From Salminus brasiliensis (lineage: Eukaryota; Chordata; Actinopteri; Characiformes; Bryconidae), in the NCBI RefSeq assembly GCF_030463535.1, contig NC_132896.1:22797709-22861708 (forward strand): 64,000 nucleotides of DNA. The letters are read 5' to 3'. Shown here piece by piece: positions 1-34,720 of this stretch. The position numbers and the translations under genes are program-made. Within the stretch, counting starts at the first letter, position 1; every line of letters begins with the position of its first letter. The notes beneath the pieces were generated by a model, which was given only the letters and a program-made list of their open reading frames with translations, had not been told where the DNA came from and ran no database searches.

Positions 1-320
1 TTGTTAATACCAACAATTAAACATAACTACTAAATGGTATTTAATAATAAGATGACGGCAGTGTCCAATTAACATGTTTTTCAGCTTTATGACCATGAAT
101 GGTGTCAGCATGTCTGTGATTTGACTGGCAGATTCAGAGGTATGAAAAGGTTTTGGCATCCCTGAAAATTGATGTTTTTCCTTTATAAATCATTGGCTGT
201 TCGGATCAGCAATTTTAGTTAAATATATCACATAGCAGACAAACACAGTAATATTTGAGAAGTGAAATGAAGTTTATAGGATTTACAGAAAGTGTGCAAT
301 AATTATTAAAACAAAATTAG

Positions 321-612
321 GCAGGTGCATAAATTTGGGCACCCTTGTTGTTTTATTGATTTGAATACTAATTCTTGGAACACAAAATTTGTTTTGTAAG
401 CTCACTGACCCTTGACCTACATACACAGGTGAATCAAATTATGGGCAGGAGGTTAAGGTGGCCAATTGCAAGTTTTTTCTCCTCTTTGCATCTTCTCTGA
501 AGAGTGGCAACATGGGAGCCTCAAAACAACTCACAAATGACCTGAAAACAAAGATTGTTCAACATCATGGTTTAGAGGAAGAATACAAAAAGCTCTCTCA
601 GAGATATCAGCT
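321..612 (+). mobile_element. Tc1-like transposon, 5' fragment
   Basis: A terminal sequence beginning GCAGGTGCATAAATTTGGGC is followed by a leader and a transposase start at 511 reading MGASKQLTNDLKTKIVQHHG. This is the paired-like helix-turn-helix of a Tc1-type transposase. Similarity stops abruptly at about 612 after SQRYQL, so the catalytic part is missing. The fragment is dead. Confidence 0.75.
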
Positions 613-2370
613 GGGGGATTGGCGTTGATTGATTCTTACATCTCTATGTGGATGTAGGTGATTCTGAACTGATTCACAAATATCAAAAATCAATGTTAAT
701 TGATAATGTAATGTTGACAGAAGGCAAAAGGAGGAACTTGTTAGTGCAGAAGTGCAATGACTGGCGTGTATGTAACAGAGACACAAGATGGATGAGCAGG
801 AAATCTGACGAGAACCTTCTGCATTAAAAGTTAGCATATGGAAGAACTTTGGCTTCTGTGAAGTTGAAGAGAAAAAAGACGTGGAGAAGAGCCACCCCAT
901 ATGCAAGTTGTTTCAAAGTATTTTTAAAAGCAAAAAATATGAAACATTATTTTTCCACTGAATACAATGAATCACAGAGACACATGGGTGTAAACACAGC
1001 TGTTAAAGAATGCAGCAGAGGAATGACAAATCAATAGAGACTAATTTAGTTTTCGATGCTGATAACACATCCAACATGGTTGTTGCTGCTGAACTGTGTA
1101 AATTTCTACATGTGAACTGCTACACCCACATGCTAAACCTGGCCACTTGGCACACAAGTTTCCCACAGCTACTAGGACTTTGAGATACGCTTGGGATCAC
1201 TGTCATATTGTTTAGAAATTTGTATGCTTATTACAGAAAAAAATGCATTTCTTATGTTCAAATGTCAGAAAAACAAGAAGTTTGATAAGTTATGATCATT
1301 ATTAATGTATTGATAAGTTGAAGTGTGCAGTACTGGTTCAACAAAATATACTGTAAGAATATATGGATATATTGGACATCCAAATGTGGTTTTATTGTAA
1401 AATAAAAACACAATGTAGTTTTTCACTCCGCAAATATGAACAATAATATGTAAATATAGTTTTGACTACAAAGTGAATTTAAAATTCTTGGCTAAAACGG
1501 TATCACTGATCATAACAGGAATTAGATTAAATCATACTAAATGCTTGAAGTTAACTAATATAGAATATATAATACAGAAATATAGATTACAATATAACTT
1601 ATGCATTAAAAAAAAAAAAGACATCTAGTCATGTCACTAGTGATTTTTGTTTTGTACGCTTTATGCACACTGATGTGCAGCTGGAAGACATTATCATTAT
1701 TTAATTATGGTCTAATACTTAAACTTCATTATATAAGGATATAGCAGTACAATTATTACACAACATTTTATGCCTAATGCGTCTTCATTTTTTATGCTAT
1801 TGTTGTTGCTAAATAGTCTACATATTTGAACAATTGATCAACCTGGTTGCTACACCAGCAAATAGTGTAGATTTTGGTTTGTTCAGATGTCTTTTAAAAA
1901 GTGAGTTTTGTCTGAATCATTCCTTGTGTCAGAGTAGTGAGATCAAGAGCTGGCAAAGCCAGGAGGCATCACTATCTATATCTGTCAATTTGAAAATGTT
2001 TTTGGGCTGTTTTCTGAGATAAACAGAACCCATGTCAGTGTAACTACCATCGTACTGGAATGGCAGTACAACCAGCTGGCTTGGATAGAACAGAGGTTGT
2101 TAACGAACACTGTCAAAATTACCACAATGGCCTTTCAAAGTTTAAACGCATAGAGCATTTTAGTGCTTTGTAGTAATTTCATTGTCATGCATAGACCCAC
2201 CATGCATGCCTCATTTTTTTGACGCAGAACTGCATATGAACTTCAGGTTCATACATAATTACAAATGCATCAGAATACTCTGACATCATAAAAGTTTAAG
2301 TACTACATTAGTTAAGAAGTGTTTCAGTAAATGCTCATAATTTTAAGAATGTTCTTAAGTATGAAATTAG
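613..2370. other. AT-rich DNA without a recognisable gene
   Basis: No exon with a family match, RNA gene or clear repeat boundary is visible here. Short ORFs are random-looking. It may be intron of fbxo38 if that gene extends to the left. Confidence 0.4.
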
Positions 2371-2373
2371 GAT

Positions 2374-3660
2374 ATGCTTAGCATTATGAATGTTTTGGGA
2401 AACCCACCCCTGGTTAGTTATTCAACTTTGGTTTCAATTTCTTTTCTTTTTGTTTCCATCAAAACTTGCATAGAGCAAAACTTAGTTGCAGAAAAAAGAA
2501 TGGAAGCTTTCTACCCATTCCCACAGCCAGAATTAGAGACATTTATAAAAGAAGTAATCCCAATTATAATCAGACCTCTTTCAACAATAGAGCATTTGAT
2601 TCATAGCTTAGGACATGCACCCAAAGCTCTTAAGTTAGCTGTTATTACACATTTGATCAAGAAACCAAATCCTGATTTTAGTGTTTTGCCCACTTCTAAC
2701 CTAACATTTATATCCAAGATTTTAGAAAAAGCTGTAGCCAAACAACTTTGCTCATACCTGCATAAGAACCACATACATGAAAAACTCCAATCCGGATTCA
2801 GATCCTATCATAGCACAGATATAGCTTTAGTTAAGATGACAAACAATATTTTCGGCTGTGTATTTTTATTAGTACTACTCAACCTTAGTGTACCTTTGAT
2901 ACGATAGACCACATTACCATCCCAGAAAGATTAAATAACTGAATAACAGGTTTTTAACTGAACGTTATCTGTTCGTCAAGGTAAGGGATGCATCTTTCAT
3001 TTATACAAAAATGTGATGCAGAATTCTGCAAGGTTTTATTTTGGCAACGCAATTATTTTCATTATACACAGCTGTATATATCCGCCAAATCTGATGACAA
3101 ATCTATATAAAAAAAAAATCAAGGACTGTATAAAAGATGTGAAACAGTGAATGTCACATAACTTCTTTCTTCTACATAGTGACAAAACAGTGGTTCTCCT
3201 TTTGGGTCCATGAAATAAATTATCAAACTTGATGTTACTTCTCAGGCTGTTCAGGCAGGAACCTCAGTAACCTTCAACTAGTACCTGCAAGATCTCATTT
3301 ACTATTATGAACAATCACAATTACTAAGATTACCGGGGTGCTGGCTTCTTACTAGTTCCCAAAATTCAAAAAGCCTCAGCAGGGGGAAGAGCCTTTTCAT
3401 ATAAAGCCCCTAATCTTGTTGTTACGCTGACTTTTATCAATCATTTATAAGAAGTTCCGAATATAGGAGGAAGGCTCCCCCTTGTGAGTCTTGGTTCCTC
3501 CCAAGGTTTATTTGTCCAACTCTAAGGGAGTTTTTCCTTGTCACCGTCACCTTTGGCTTGCTCAACATTGCAACCATGTGTTACACCATATGTTTTAGGT
3601 TTTTATGTTTTGTTAAACTTTTGTCCCATTACTGATAGTGGTTAGGATTGCAATAACAAG
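2374..3660 (+). mobile_element. L2/CR1-like LINE fragment: reverse transcriptase piece and 3' end
   Basis: The 177-codon ORF at 2374-2907 contains reverse-transcriptase palm sequence (SNLTFISKILEKAVAKQL, then LQSGFRSYHSTDIALVK), typical of fish L2/CR1-type LINEs. It is cut short before the FADD-like catalytic box. Sequence at about 3300-3560 matches other LINE tails in this window, with GGGTGCTGGCTTCTTACT-like and CCTCCCAAGGTTTATTTG motifs. The element is 5'-truncated and interrupted. Confidence 0.75.
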
Positions 3661-4333
3661 GTAGGAGGCATTTTGTACCTCTGAAGAATACGAACAAACT
3701 TAATTGCAAGCTCTGTATGAAGGAAAACAATTATCATTCAACAACACTGAACACTGCAAGTTGCAAAAATATAGTCACCAATAAGCCTGTAGAAGACAAG
3801 AAATCTTAATTTTTCAAGAAGACTTAATTTTTCTTTGTTAATTTAGTATTAGTTTAGTTTTTTTATGTTCAAACAGAAATAAAGAAATAGGCTGATCCGG
3901 TTTAAGAAGTGCTTTTAATAAAACTGTAATAAATAGTAAAATGGGCTATGCACTTATTTTAAACATAAATACACGTGTGCTGTTTGCAAAGCATTATTGC
4001 TATACAATTTATAATAATCTTCTGTCAGATTTTCACCACATAACTTACCCCACAGTCCTCAGGATACAGACATTGAGAAAAATCAATACTGACAGTCCCA
4101 ACCCCTTACTGCATCGGCTCCATCAGAAAATGAAAATAATTTAAACCCTCTTTCCCTCTTTCAAGATGTGTCATACATTTTTTGGCACAGTAGTGAATAA
4201 AAACATTTACTATAAAAGCTTAGCAGGGGTTAAAACAAAGAATGTCTGGCTTAACCAAGAAATGCAGACAGGAAACCAAGAAAACATTTATCTGTACCGA
4301 AAGCAAAGTAGTTTACACTATTCAGGAGATTTA

Positions 4334-7655
<3,322 letters not shown>

Positions 7656-8990
7656 CATGTCCAGGATGGTGGGATATTCACCCAAGGAAGGCAAGCAACT
7701 CACTCCCTTTCCTCTGGGTCCCTGTCTGCATCCACACACGCAAATGTTTTGGTTCACGTCTCTTTGACGACATTGGTTCTATGAGCTAAGAAGCACACAA
7801 CAAGAAACAACTGAAAAAGTTGACTGGATACAAATTATTCATCTGAAGGTTGCTTTTTCAGCATAGCATGGTAATACATGCACCACTATCCAACACTGTT
7901 CAACTTTGCTAATAAACTTCTATTAAACAGTGCCATTAAACTTCAGTCACGGGACACTCAACGTGATACAGATGTGTATTCTCTTAAATAAAGCAGTACA
8001 CATCACTGTTGACAGTTGTCGACAGTTGGGCAGTGATTGCATGGGTGAGAAACTCCTTACGTAACATTCTGCTCAAACACAGTAACTATAAAAGAACCAA
8101 ACAGGAACAGAAACGCTTGAGTAAGGAAATCACCAAACCCTCTAAAGCTCAATATAACGCTACCAAAATGCATGATGAGCGTTCAGATTAGACGTAGCTA
8201 GAGCGAGTAAAATAATGAACTTGGAATACTCAGCGCTAGCTGACATACGGTAGCATTTCATCAAATTGATAAAAAGCCATTAGAAAACCTTATTTTTAAC
8301 TTCAACCCTTTCTGCAACAGATGAGTAGGTGAATATAAGTAGCACCAGATACCAAACAAAGGACAGGAAATAAATAAATTGTCAAACATTCCACATTTAA
8401 GCTAGTAGCTTAGTATATCACTAGCTTCCATCGCTAAAAATGACATAGCTAGAAATAATATATTTTAGAACCAGTAGCTAGCTAGCTAGATAAACTTAAT
8501 CAGTTAGTGACCGGCATCGTTTCGATTTTATGTAGCTTGCTAGCTACATAAATATCAGCGTTTGGCTGTTAGCTAGCTAGCTACTTTCTTCTAATACACA
8601 GCAACGTGCAGACTTGAGCTGGCAAAACAGTTGCTTTGCTACCCGAAAGCTACACAGCACAGTACTATTCTGGACAGCTAAGCTAGTTAGCTGTTTAGCT
8701 GTTGTTAGCTAGCTAGCTAGCGTTTGGCTGTTAGCTTCTAAATTCGGATAGCTAGCTAGCTAACTAACTAACTTAAGAGTTAGCTTAGCTAGCTAAATCC
8801 ACAGCGTGTGTATCAAAATGCAATTTATGTATGGAACTTCACGATTTCAGGTTACCTCACCTGTTTCCAAGTCTAGACGGTAGCCACTGGTATTATATGG
8901 TGTACTGTATGACACCACTGTATTGCTTTTTTTTTTAATCTTAGAAGAGCTTGCTTGCTAGCTAGCTAGCTAGCTAACATCCGTTTGGCA
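7656..8990 (-). promoter_or_regulatory. fbxo38 leader and probable promoter region
   Basis: Upstream of the fbxo38 start the minus strand shows a strong acceptor (pyrimidine-rich, then CTTCTTAG) whose exon would begin at 7785. A donor-like CAG/GTGAGG has its exon base at 8861. Together they suggest an untranslated first exon starting between about 8861 and 9000 and a 5' UTR part of exon 2 at 7785-7656. The proposed leader contains a short upstream ORF of 31 codons that starts MSSKRREP at about 7772 and stops just before the main start. The region is rich in TAGC repeats. The exon structure is inferred from splice signals only, with no transcript evidence. Confidence 0.4.
8470..8980. repeat. 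Degenerate (TAGC)n / GCTAGC palindromic simple repeat
   Basis: Runs of TAGCTAGC recur at 8475-8490, 8533-8585, 8695-8800 and 8955-8978, separated by unique sequence. The unit is self-complementary, so the cluster can fold into many hairpins. It sits just upstream of the proposed fbxo38 leader. A smaller cluster occurs in hspa9 intron 1 near 15616-15640. Confidence 0.85.
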
Positions 8991-8999
8991 GTCTGGTGA

Positions 9000-10600
9000 A
9001 TTCAGCATTAGCTAACACAACCCCGGAATCTTACAGGCGGCGAGAAATGCATCATTGTGAGGGAATCAAATTCTGTCAAAATAAAAGTCCCTATCCCAAA
9101 ATCTGTTAATTTTTGATAATGAAAAATATGAACCGTGTTACTATTTTTGAGAATTATATTTTTTAATTGATAAAAAACTACAAACACTCACTGACTTAAC
9201 ATTTAGTTATTAGAAATGAATCATGACACATTAAAAATATTATTAATTAATGTGATATTAGTGTGATTATGCATCAGTTTTATAAAAATGTTATATTTCA
9301 TAATGGAAAGATTACTTCAGATGTTTCCTAATAATGTTTAGTTTTTGTCTAACTGGGAATGCCTTGTAAGAACTGTACATCACACATAAGAACAACCATG
9401 CAGTGAGGTGAGGATGAATCAATGCAAGGCACCAGAGCATGACATCAGCATGGTAGTGAAGAGGCAGACCAACACAAAAGAGAGAAAAACACAATGGGGT
9501 AAAGAGGAGTGTGGTGGGCATGTGGTGCCCTGTTCCTAGCTTCACTACCTGACTTCACACATAACTATCTAATGCCATCGGGCCCAGCTCGGAGGAGTTA
9601 CAAAGAGCAGCAGACTATCTGATGCTCAGCAACAATGTCAGTGACCTAGTTACCTTTACATTTACATTTAAGGCATATAGCAGACGCTCTTATCCAGAGC
9701 AACTTACAAAAGTGCTTTGCTATTTACCCAATTTAACCTCAGCTAGTTTGAATAAGTAAAAAATTCAAAGTAAGTTTAGACACTGAGCCAGCTCTACGTA
9801 TTCATGGGTTAGCTGCATAATCCAACTCTAGAGCACTTCAAAAAAGCAGAACTGTGCAGATCTCAAAATAAGTATTCTGAGATCTGCTTAGTTGGATAGT
9901 CTTGCAGCAAGAAAGACACCACTCTCTAGCAGTCACCCATTGACCATGACACCACAGATTGACCAGGCACTGCAGCTGATCCACATGGGTGACGAGCTGT
10001 GCCGATGCAATAATACTGGGATCTCCCTGTAGCCAGACTGTTAATTCAACTGAAAGAGAGAGAATTAAGACTTAAGGCACTAAACATCTATTTGCAGAGC
10101 TGATGAGGAAATAATGGATCCTTAGAGGTCAAAGACGCCATAAGGAAGGAACAGAGTGTCAGGATGAGGAGGGCTAACCAGCCAGTTGTACCAAAGATGT
10201 CTGACCTGCCCTTGGTCTTCCTTCTTGACAAAACAGAAATTCTTCTTAGTCCTTAGAAAAACAAGAAAATGTTACCATATCCAGCCTGACCTGATCAAAG
10301 GCTTACAACTAGGCTCCCCTTTACCTGCGATAGACCAGCTACCCACCAGTAACACCCTGGCCTAGTTACTCCCAGTCTATTGTTCACTCACTCAGGTGAT
10401 GTATCATGACTGATAAGAGTTTTTAGAATAACACAGAATCCAAAGCTTGCCTGACAAATGGCCTTGCACTATGCTCTCCCAAATCGTGCTATTTAGTGGA
10501 CCACTGTTGAAATCAGGCGTTTAACAAAAATGAAAAAATAAAAGAATTATTAATCTTCATCCAATAATAGCTATAATATTTTGTCACCAAATTCAAAACA
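9000..10600. other. Intergenic DNA with a reverse-oriented SINE/LINE tail
   Basis: At 9655-9725 the sequence is the reverse complement of the CTCTGGATAAGAGC-type tail seen at 6287, preceded by TTTACATTTACATTTAAGGC. The rest, including the ORF-like stretch at 9312-9545, has no family match I can name. Poorly preserved retroelement body at 9540-10400 is possible but unproven. Confidence 0.45.
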
Positions 10601-10604
10601 TATA

Positions 10605-12125
10605 CAGTGGGGCAAAAAAGTATTTAGTCAGCCACTGATTGTGCAAGTTCTCCTACTTAGAAAGATGAGAGAGGTCTGTAATTTTCATCATAGGAACACT
10701 TCAACTATGAGAGACAAAATGAGAAAAAATTCAGGAAATCACATTGTAGGATTTTTAAAGAATGTATTTGTAAATTATGGTGGGAAATAAGTATTTGGTC
10801 AATAACAAAAGTTCAACTCAATACTTTGTAACAACCTTTGTTGGCAATGACAGAGGTCAAACGTTTCCAGGTTTGCACACACTGTAACTGGTATTTTGGC
10901 CCATTCCTCCATGCGGATTTCCTCTAGATCAGTGATGTTTTGGGGCTGTTGCTGGGCAACACAGACTTTCAACTCCCTCTAAAAAGTTCCTATTGGGTTG
11001 AGGTCTGGAGACTGGCTATGCCACTCCAGAACCTTGAAATGCTTTTTACAGAGCCAATCCTTCGTTGCCCGAGTGGTGTGTTTGGGATCATTGTCATGCT
11101 GGAAGACCCAGCTATGTTCCATCTTCAATGCTTTCACTGATGGAAGGAGGTTTTGGCTTAAAATCTCACGATACATGGCCCTGTTCAGTCTTCTCTTAAC
11201 ACGAATCAGTCATCCTGTCCCCTTTGCAGAAAAACATCCCCAAAGCATGATGTTTCCACCCCCATGCTTTACATAGGTATGGTGTTCTTGGGATGCAACT
11301 CAGCATTCTTCTTCCTCCAAACACAACAAGTTGATTTTTTACCAAAAAGTTCTATTTTGGTTTCATCTGACCACATGATATTCCTCTTCTGGATCATCCA
11401 TATGCTCTCTGGCAAACTTCAGACGGACTTGGACATGTACTGGCTTAAGCAGGGGGACACTGCAGGATTTCAGTCCCTCTCGGTGTAGTGTGTTACTGAT
11501 GGTAGCCTTTGTTACTTTGGTCGCAGCTCTCTACAGGTCATTCATCAGGTCCCTCCATGTAGTTCTGGGATTTTTGTTCACCTTCTCATGATCATTTTGA
11601 CCCACGTGATGAGATCGTGGGGCCCCAGATCGAGGGAAATTATCAATGGTCTTATATGTCTTCCATTTTCTTACAATTGCTCCCACAGTTGATTTATTCA
11701 CACCAACCTGCTTGCCTATTGAAGATCCACTCTTCCCAGCCTAGTGCAGGTCTACAATTTTCTTCCTGGTGGGCTTCAACAGCTCTTTGGTCTTGGCCAT
11801 GGTTAAGTTTGGAGTCTGACTGTTTGAGGCTGTGGATGGGTGTCTTTTATACAGTGGAGGACAGAAGAGCTGCTTAAAGAAGAAGTTACAGATCTGTGAG
11901 AGCCAGAAATCTTGCTTGTTTGTGGATGACCAAATACTTATTTTCCACCATAATTTACAAATACATTCTTTAAAAATCCTACAATGTGATTTCCTGTATT
12001 TATTTTCTCATTTTGTCTCTCATAGTTGAAGTATACCTATTATGAAAATTACAGACCTCTCTTATCTTTCTAAGTAGGAGAACTTGCATGATCAGTGGCT
12101 GACTAAATACTTTTTTGCCCCACTG
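10605..12125 (-). mobile_element. Tc1-like transposon copy A, full length but mutated
   Basis: Inverted ends CAGTGGGGCAAAAAAGTATT (left) and its complement ending GCCCCACTG (right) are flanked by TA, giving a 1,521-bp element. The terminal repeats are long (about 90 bases are recognisable). The transposase runs on the minus strand from ATG at 11800 (MAKTKELLKPTRKK). It has a TAG in place of the family's conserved Gln within the first 20 codons and further stops. The catalytic D34E segment is still visible near 11000-11130 ([24 protein letters not shown]). It is a pseudogene copy in the fbxo38-hspa9 interval. Confidence 0.9.
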
Positions 12126-13100
12126 TATACATATACATTGAATCAACAAAAGTATTGTTGATATAACATCTGTAGGAGTTTTTATGACGTCCAATTATAA
12201 ATACATTAATATAGAATCTCAGCAAGAAAACATACCAGTTGTTGTAAGCAGTTTTTCTCAGTTCCCCCTCTGATTCTCTGTCTGCAAGTATGAAAATAAG
12301 GCATACAAGTACAAGTATACATAATAAGGCATTGACAGAAACAATAAAAAGACAATAACTATATAAAACAGGGCAATGTCGCTTTCCATAATGTTATGCC
12401 GAAATGTATTATAGTTGTTTGTGGTTACTACTTGATCCTGAAGAATACAGGAGAACGTTACAGTAGGACAGGCAATGGTTGTCCAAGAGTCTGTGAGCTG
12501 CCACAGTGTGTGTGTCCAAGGTATGTATTTGATCGTCAGATGATGGTATATCCTCCAGGAAGTTCACTTTGCGCAGCAATAAGTTGGTTCTTCAAGTTGA
12601 CTGAAGCTTGGGTATAATGTGTCAAAGAATTTTCTTGCCATGCTGGATAGACAGGAGCACTGTCTGACTCCAAATGATTTGTAACACAGAATAAACATTG
12701 CACAGTAAACTGTTCATTGTTGTTAGTTAATAGTTAGTTAATGCATAGTTGATCTTGATCAAAGGTTTGGCCCCTATGGCATAAAAATATAGTTCTTCTC
12801 GTAGGCTTTGTGCATTAGCCACTGACCCTATTACTCAGTTCTGATAAGCAGGTAAAACCTTACTATGAGAAAATGAATCAGTGTTTCCTTGACATGGGCC
12901 ACACATGTTTGTCATGTTTCTTCAGCCAAGATGCATTGACCTGAAATAGTTGTATCGTTATTTAACAGTAATTTATCTCCTTTCAGAGAGGATGCAAGTA
13001 CAAATGCACACTTTTCCCGGTAACAAACAGGTCTCAGTTCAAAGAGGATCCCAGTTAGGACGCAGTCATGAGGATGTCAAGATAGTCCCATGAATACAGA
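12126..13100. other. Unassigned intergenic DNA
   Basis: No gene is supported. The segment around 12470-12620 looks less AT-rich and could be retroelement-derived, but no diagnostic domain is readable. Confidence 0.3.
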
Positions 13101-13136
13101 TCCCCCTGACATGTGCTCCTGCTCAGAGGCTCAAGG

Positions 13137-13433
13137 CTAACCGCAACAAGCCATATCACCCCCCCCCAATGTTCCCCACTTCTTAAGGGGACATCCTTTG
13201 AGGAGGGGATGAGGGTCTTGTCTTTGGCAGTTCCTACAGCCTGGTACTGGAGCAGACAAGGCGGGCTCCACTGGTACAGGCTCTGGAGCTGAGACGGCAG
13301 GCACCCTCAGCACTGGAATAGACGTGACGGGCGCCACCGGCACAGGCACTGGAGCTGAGGCAGCGAGAGGCTCAAGGCTAATCGCATCAAGCCATATCGC
13401 CTGGCACTGGGGCGGACGCAGTGCTCCAGTCAC
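13137..13433 (-). other. Pro/Val/Ala-rich ORF of unknown origin (probable retroelement scrap)
   Basis: A 99-codon minus-strand frame is built of APVPVPV-like repeats followed by a Cys/basic stretch (GCRNCQRQDPH). A related block, GAGGCTCAAGGCTAA..GC.TCAAGCCATATC, occurs twice (13124-13158 and 13369-13402). GC content is higher than around it. I do not recognise a host gene; a fragment of a retroelement or repetitive protein is the simplest reading. Confidence 0.35.
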
Positions 13434-13438
13434 CCCTA

Positions 13439-13985
13439 CAGTGGCAAGAAAATTATGTAAATTAATTTTATGGCATTAATAATATAATGTGCATAAAATA
13501 ATAACACAAAAAATAGAATCTTCCAGGTCTTTCAACAAAGTGGAAGTGGAAATTCCCTTGGAATTAATAGCCCCCCCCCTTCTTGGCAGCAATACCCTCA
13601 ACAAGGTGCATCCTGTAACTGTGGATCAGACCTGCACATCGTTCAAGTGGAATTTTTGCCCATTTATGCCCAAGCAGGCCTGATATTTTCATGGTGATGT
13701 GCAGTGCCTTTTTTACGCAACATGTGGGGCTGCATGTTCTTTTGAAATAGTTCTTACAAAACATTTTGCCAGTACCATTGTGGAATGTCAGTGTGCTCTT
13801 TTGCAAACCTCAGGCGTGCAGCAAGTTTCTTTTTGTAAGCAGCGGCTTCCCTGGTGTCTTGCCATAGACACCTTGCGCGTTCAAGATTATACAGACTGTA
13901 GACTAATAAACACAGATGTTCGATCACTTTTTATGTCTGAACACCATACAATTGCAAAGGGTTCACATACTTTTTCTTGGCACTG
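13439..13985 (-). mobile_element. Short Tc1-like element, internally deleted
   Basis: CAGTGGCAAGAAAATTATGT at the left and TTTTTCTTGGCACTG at the right form inverted ends flanked by TA. Internal sequence matches the noncoding-strand transposase of the same family as the copy at 44887 (CTGTGGATCAGACCTGCACA is shared by both). At 547 bp it lacks most of the transposase and is non-autonomous. Confidence 0.75.
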
Positions 13986-15150
13986 TACATACATGTCCTT
14001 GTATTGGGTCTGGTACACTTTACATCAAATGTACAGGTGAGATAGACCCCTTACAGAACTATAGGAGTCTTGGGGGTCTTGAGTTCTAAAAAGTTGGGTT
14101 TAAGGGTTTGGGAAGATTTGGGACAGGATTACCTAAAGAATGGATTGTTATAAGGATTGTTATAAGGACTGTGTCTGCCTAACACTGGATTACAAGCATG
14201 GACTTAGGAGTAATCTTTTTTATTTTTCCCCTCCTCTTCCCATCCCATAACAAGCTCTTGGTCATAGTGTATGTAATTTCAGTTAGGTCTTGCTGGTCAT
14301 GCCGGTCAGTCAGCTTGGTCAAGCTTGGTCAAAAGGGTTGTTTAGCTTGGTCAGGCTGATCATACCTAAAGACCAGCATAACCAACTACAACCCAAACAA
14401 TAGCATGGACAAGCAGTTTTTTTTATCTACTTTATAAGTAGACGATGCTGGTGACTAGTATGGTCGGTCAGTTTGTTCATGCTGGTAGACCAGCTAAACC
14501 ATCAAACTTAAATGAAAACAAACCTGATCCTGGCCAAAAGCTGCCCAGCAATTCAGCATCAGCGACAGTTCGAAAAGACGCAGTGGCCTCCTTACTCACC
14601 TAGTGTAATAAGCCTTGCTAGCGCTATGAGGGTTAATAAGTAGAATAATATGTGGGTTAATAAGTAGAATTGGGATATAAACATGGGTTGTGATTTGGCT
14701 ACAGAGACTATGTAAGAGCACTACGTGTTTTTTTTGTAATATCAATAGTAAAACAGAGAATCACAAAGATATATGGATGGATAAGACCAAAAGAAGAATA
14801 GTGCGTTGGGGAAAGTAAGACATTAGTATTTAAACTGAACATTAGTTATAATGTTTTACAAATATAAATAATTGACAGTTCTTCATCTCATAATATAACG
14901 GCCGTTGCTTGTCCTTTACCATTTGACCTTTTTAGAGGGTAGTCACATACCATCGCCACAAACGACCTTTAAATGTTAACGGTATGTGAGGTCTCACCAT
15001 CTGCCTTATGGCCGTGAGTTTTAAATTAATTAGTTTTTCTGTTAATAAGTAATGATCTTACGCCATATGGCTAAGTAAAAATAAATACATAATTGTTTAT
15101 GTCGTTTGACTGTTTCTATTTCATGAAAACAACATTTTTGTTTTTTGTTT
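13986..15150. other. Intergenic DNA with a GCTGGTC/GACCAGC palindromic repeat
   Basis: Between 14285 and 14520, words such as CTTGCTGGTCATGC, TGGTCAGGCTGATCA, AAGACCAGCATAACC and GTAGACCAGCTAAACC occur on both strands. They form a foldable dispersed repeat common in fish. The rest shows nothing codable. Confidence 0.5.
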
Positions 15151-15417
15151 TGGCTTGAATTTTACTCAGGCAGGCTCACATCGCCTCTTTACAGGGTCCA
15201 AGTAGTGTTGCATATGCTGTAACCAACGCATGTGGTGTGTTGGATGGTTCTAGAAGAAGAGCATTAGCGAGGTGGATGACTTAGCTAAGTTAACTGTCAC
15301 CGGTGACCGTGAGAAGTAATTGAACTCGTTCAGAATAAAATTAGCTACTTATCTAGTCGACATTTGTAATTGTTAATATAACTGATTAAATCATATCGGT
15401 GTTTACGGCAATTAAAA
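15150..15417 (+). promoter_or_regulatory. hspa9 5' flank / promoter-proximal region with a heat-shock-element-like motif
   Basis: The 270 bases before the hspa9 start are less repetitive than their surroundings and should hold the transcription start. TTCTAGAAGAAG at 15248-15259 contains one inverted TTC-nn-GAA pair followed by an extra GAA. That resembles a heat-shock element but is short of the three alternating nGAAn units normally needed for HSF1 binding. No TATA box is obvious. Mortalin is usually only weakly heat-inducible, so the motif may be incidental. Confidence 0.35.
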
Positions 15418-34318
<18,901 letters not shown>

Positions 34319-34720
34319 AGCATTCATTATCAGTCAGGGGATTGATGTGTTTGGGAATGTAAACTGTCTTGAGCAAGATTTGCATTCATGTTCTCATACT
34401 GTGTTTTTGCAGTATCATATAAAGTACATTTGTGTTAACTGTGTTGCTGCCCCCATGGAACCTAATTTGACTGTTTCCAACATTATATTAACTACTGTGA
34501 TATAGTACATAAATATTGGTCTTTTTTCATGTAGATGGGCTTTATATTAATTAATTAATAAATATATTCATTAGTAATGGATCCAACAATTTTGCTTATT
34601 CATGTTTAAATAGGAGTACTGTGAGCATTTTGTTAAGAAAATAATTTGGTTGTTTATTCTGCATTTTATGTGGTGTTCTTTGGCTGTTTAGGTCTGTGAA
34701 ATAAAGTCTCTATTCTAATC
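34319..34720 (+). terminator. hspa9 3' UTR with polyadenylation signal
   Basis: After the TAG stop the AT-rich plus strand carries a canonical AATAAA at 34700-34705. It is followed by a T-rich stretch, which suggests cleavage around 34715-34730 and a 3' UTR of about 400 bases. No further exon-like sequence follows before the repeat-rich intergenic DNA. Confidence 0.7.

Noticed and set aside
2374-2907. 177-codon ORF as a host gene
   Set aside because: The sequence is LINE reverse transcriptase and is truncated before the catalytic core.
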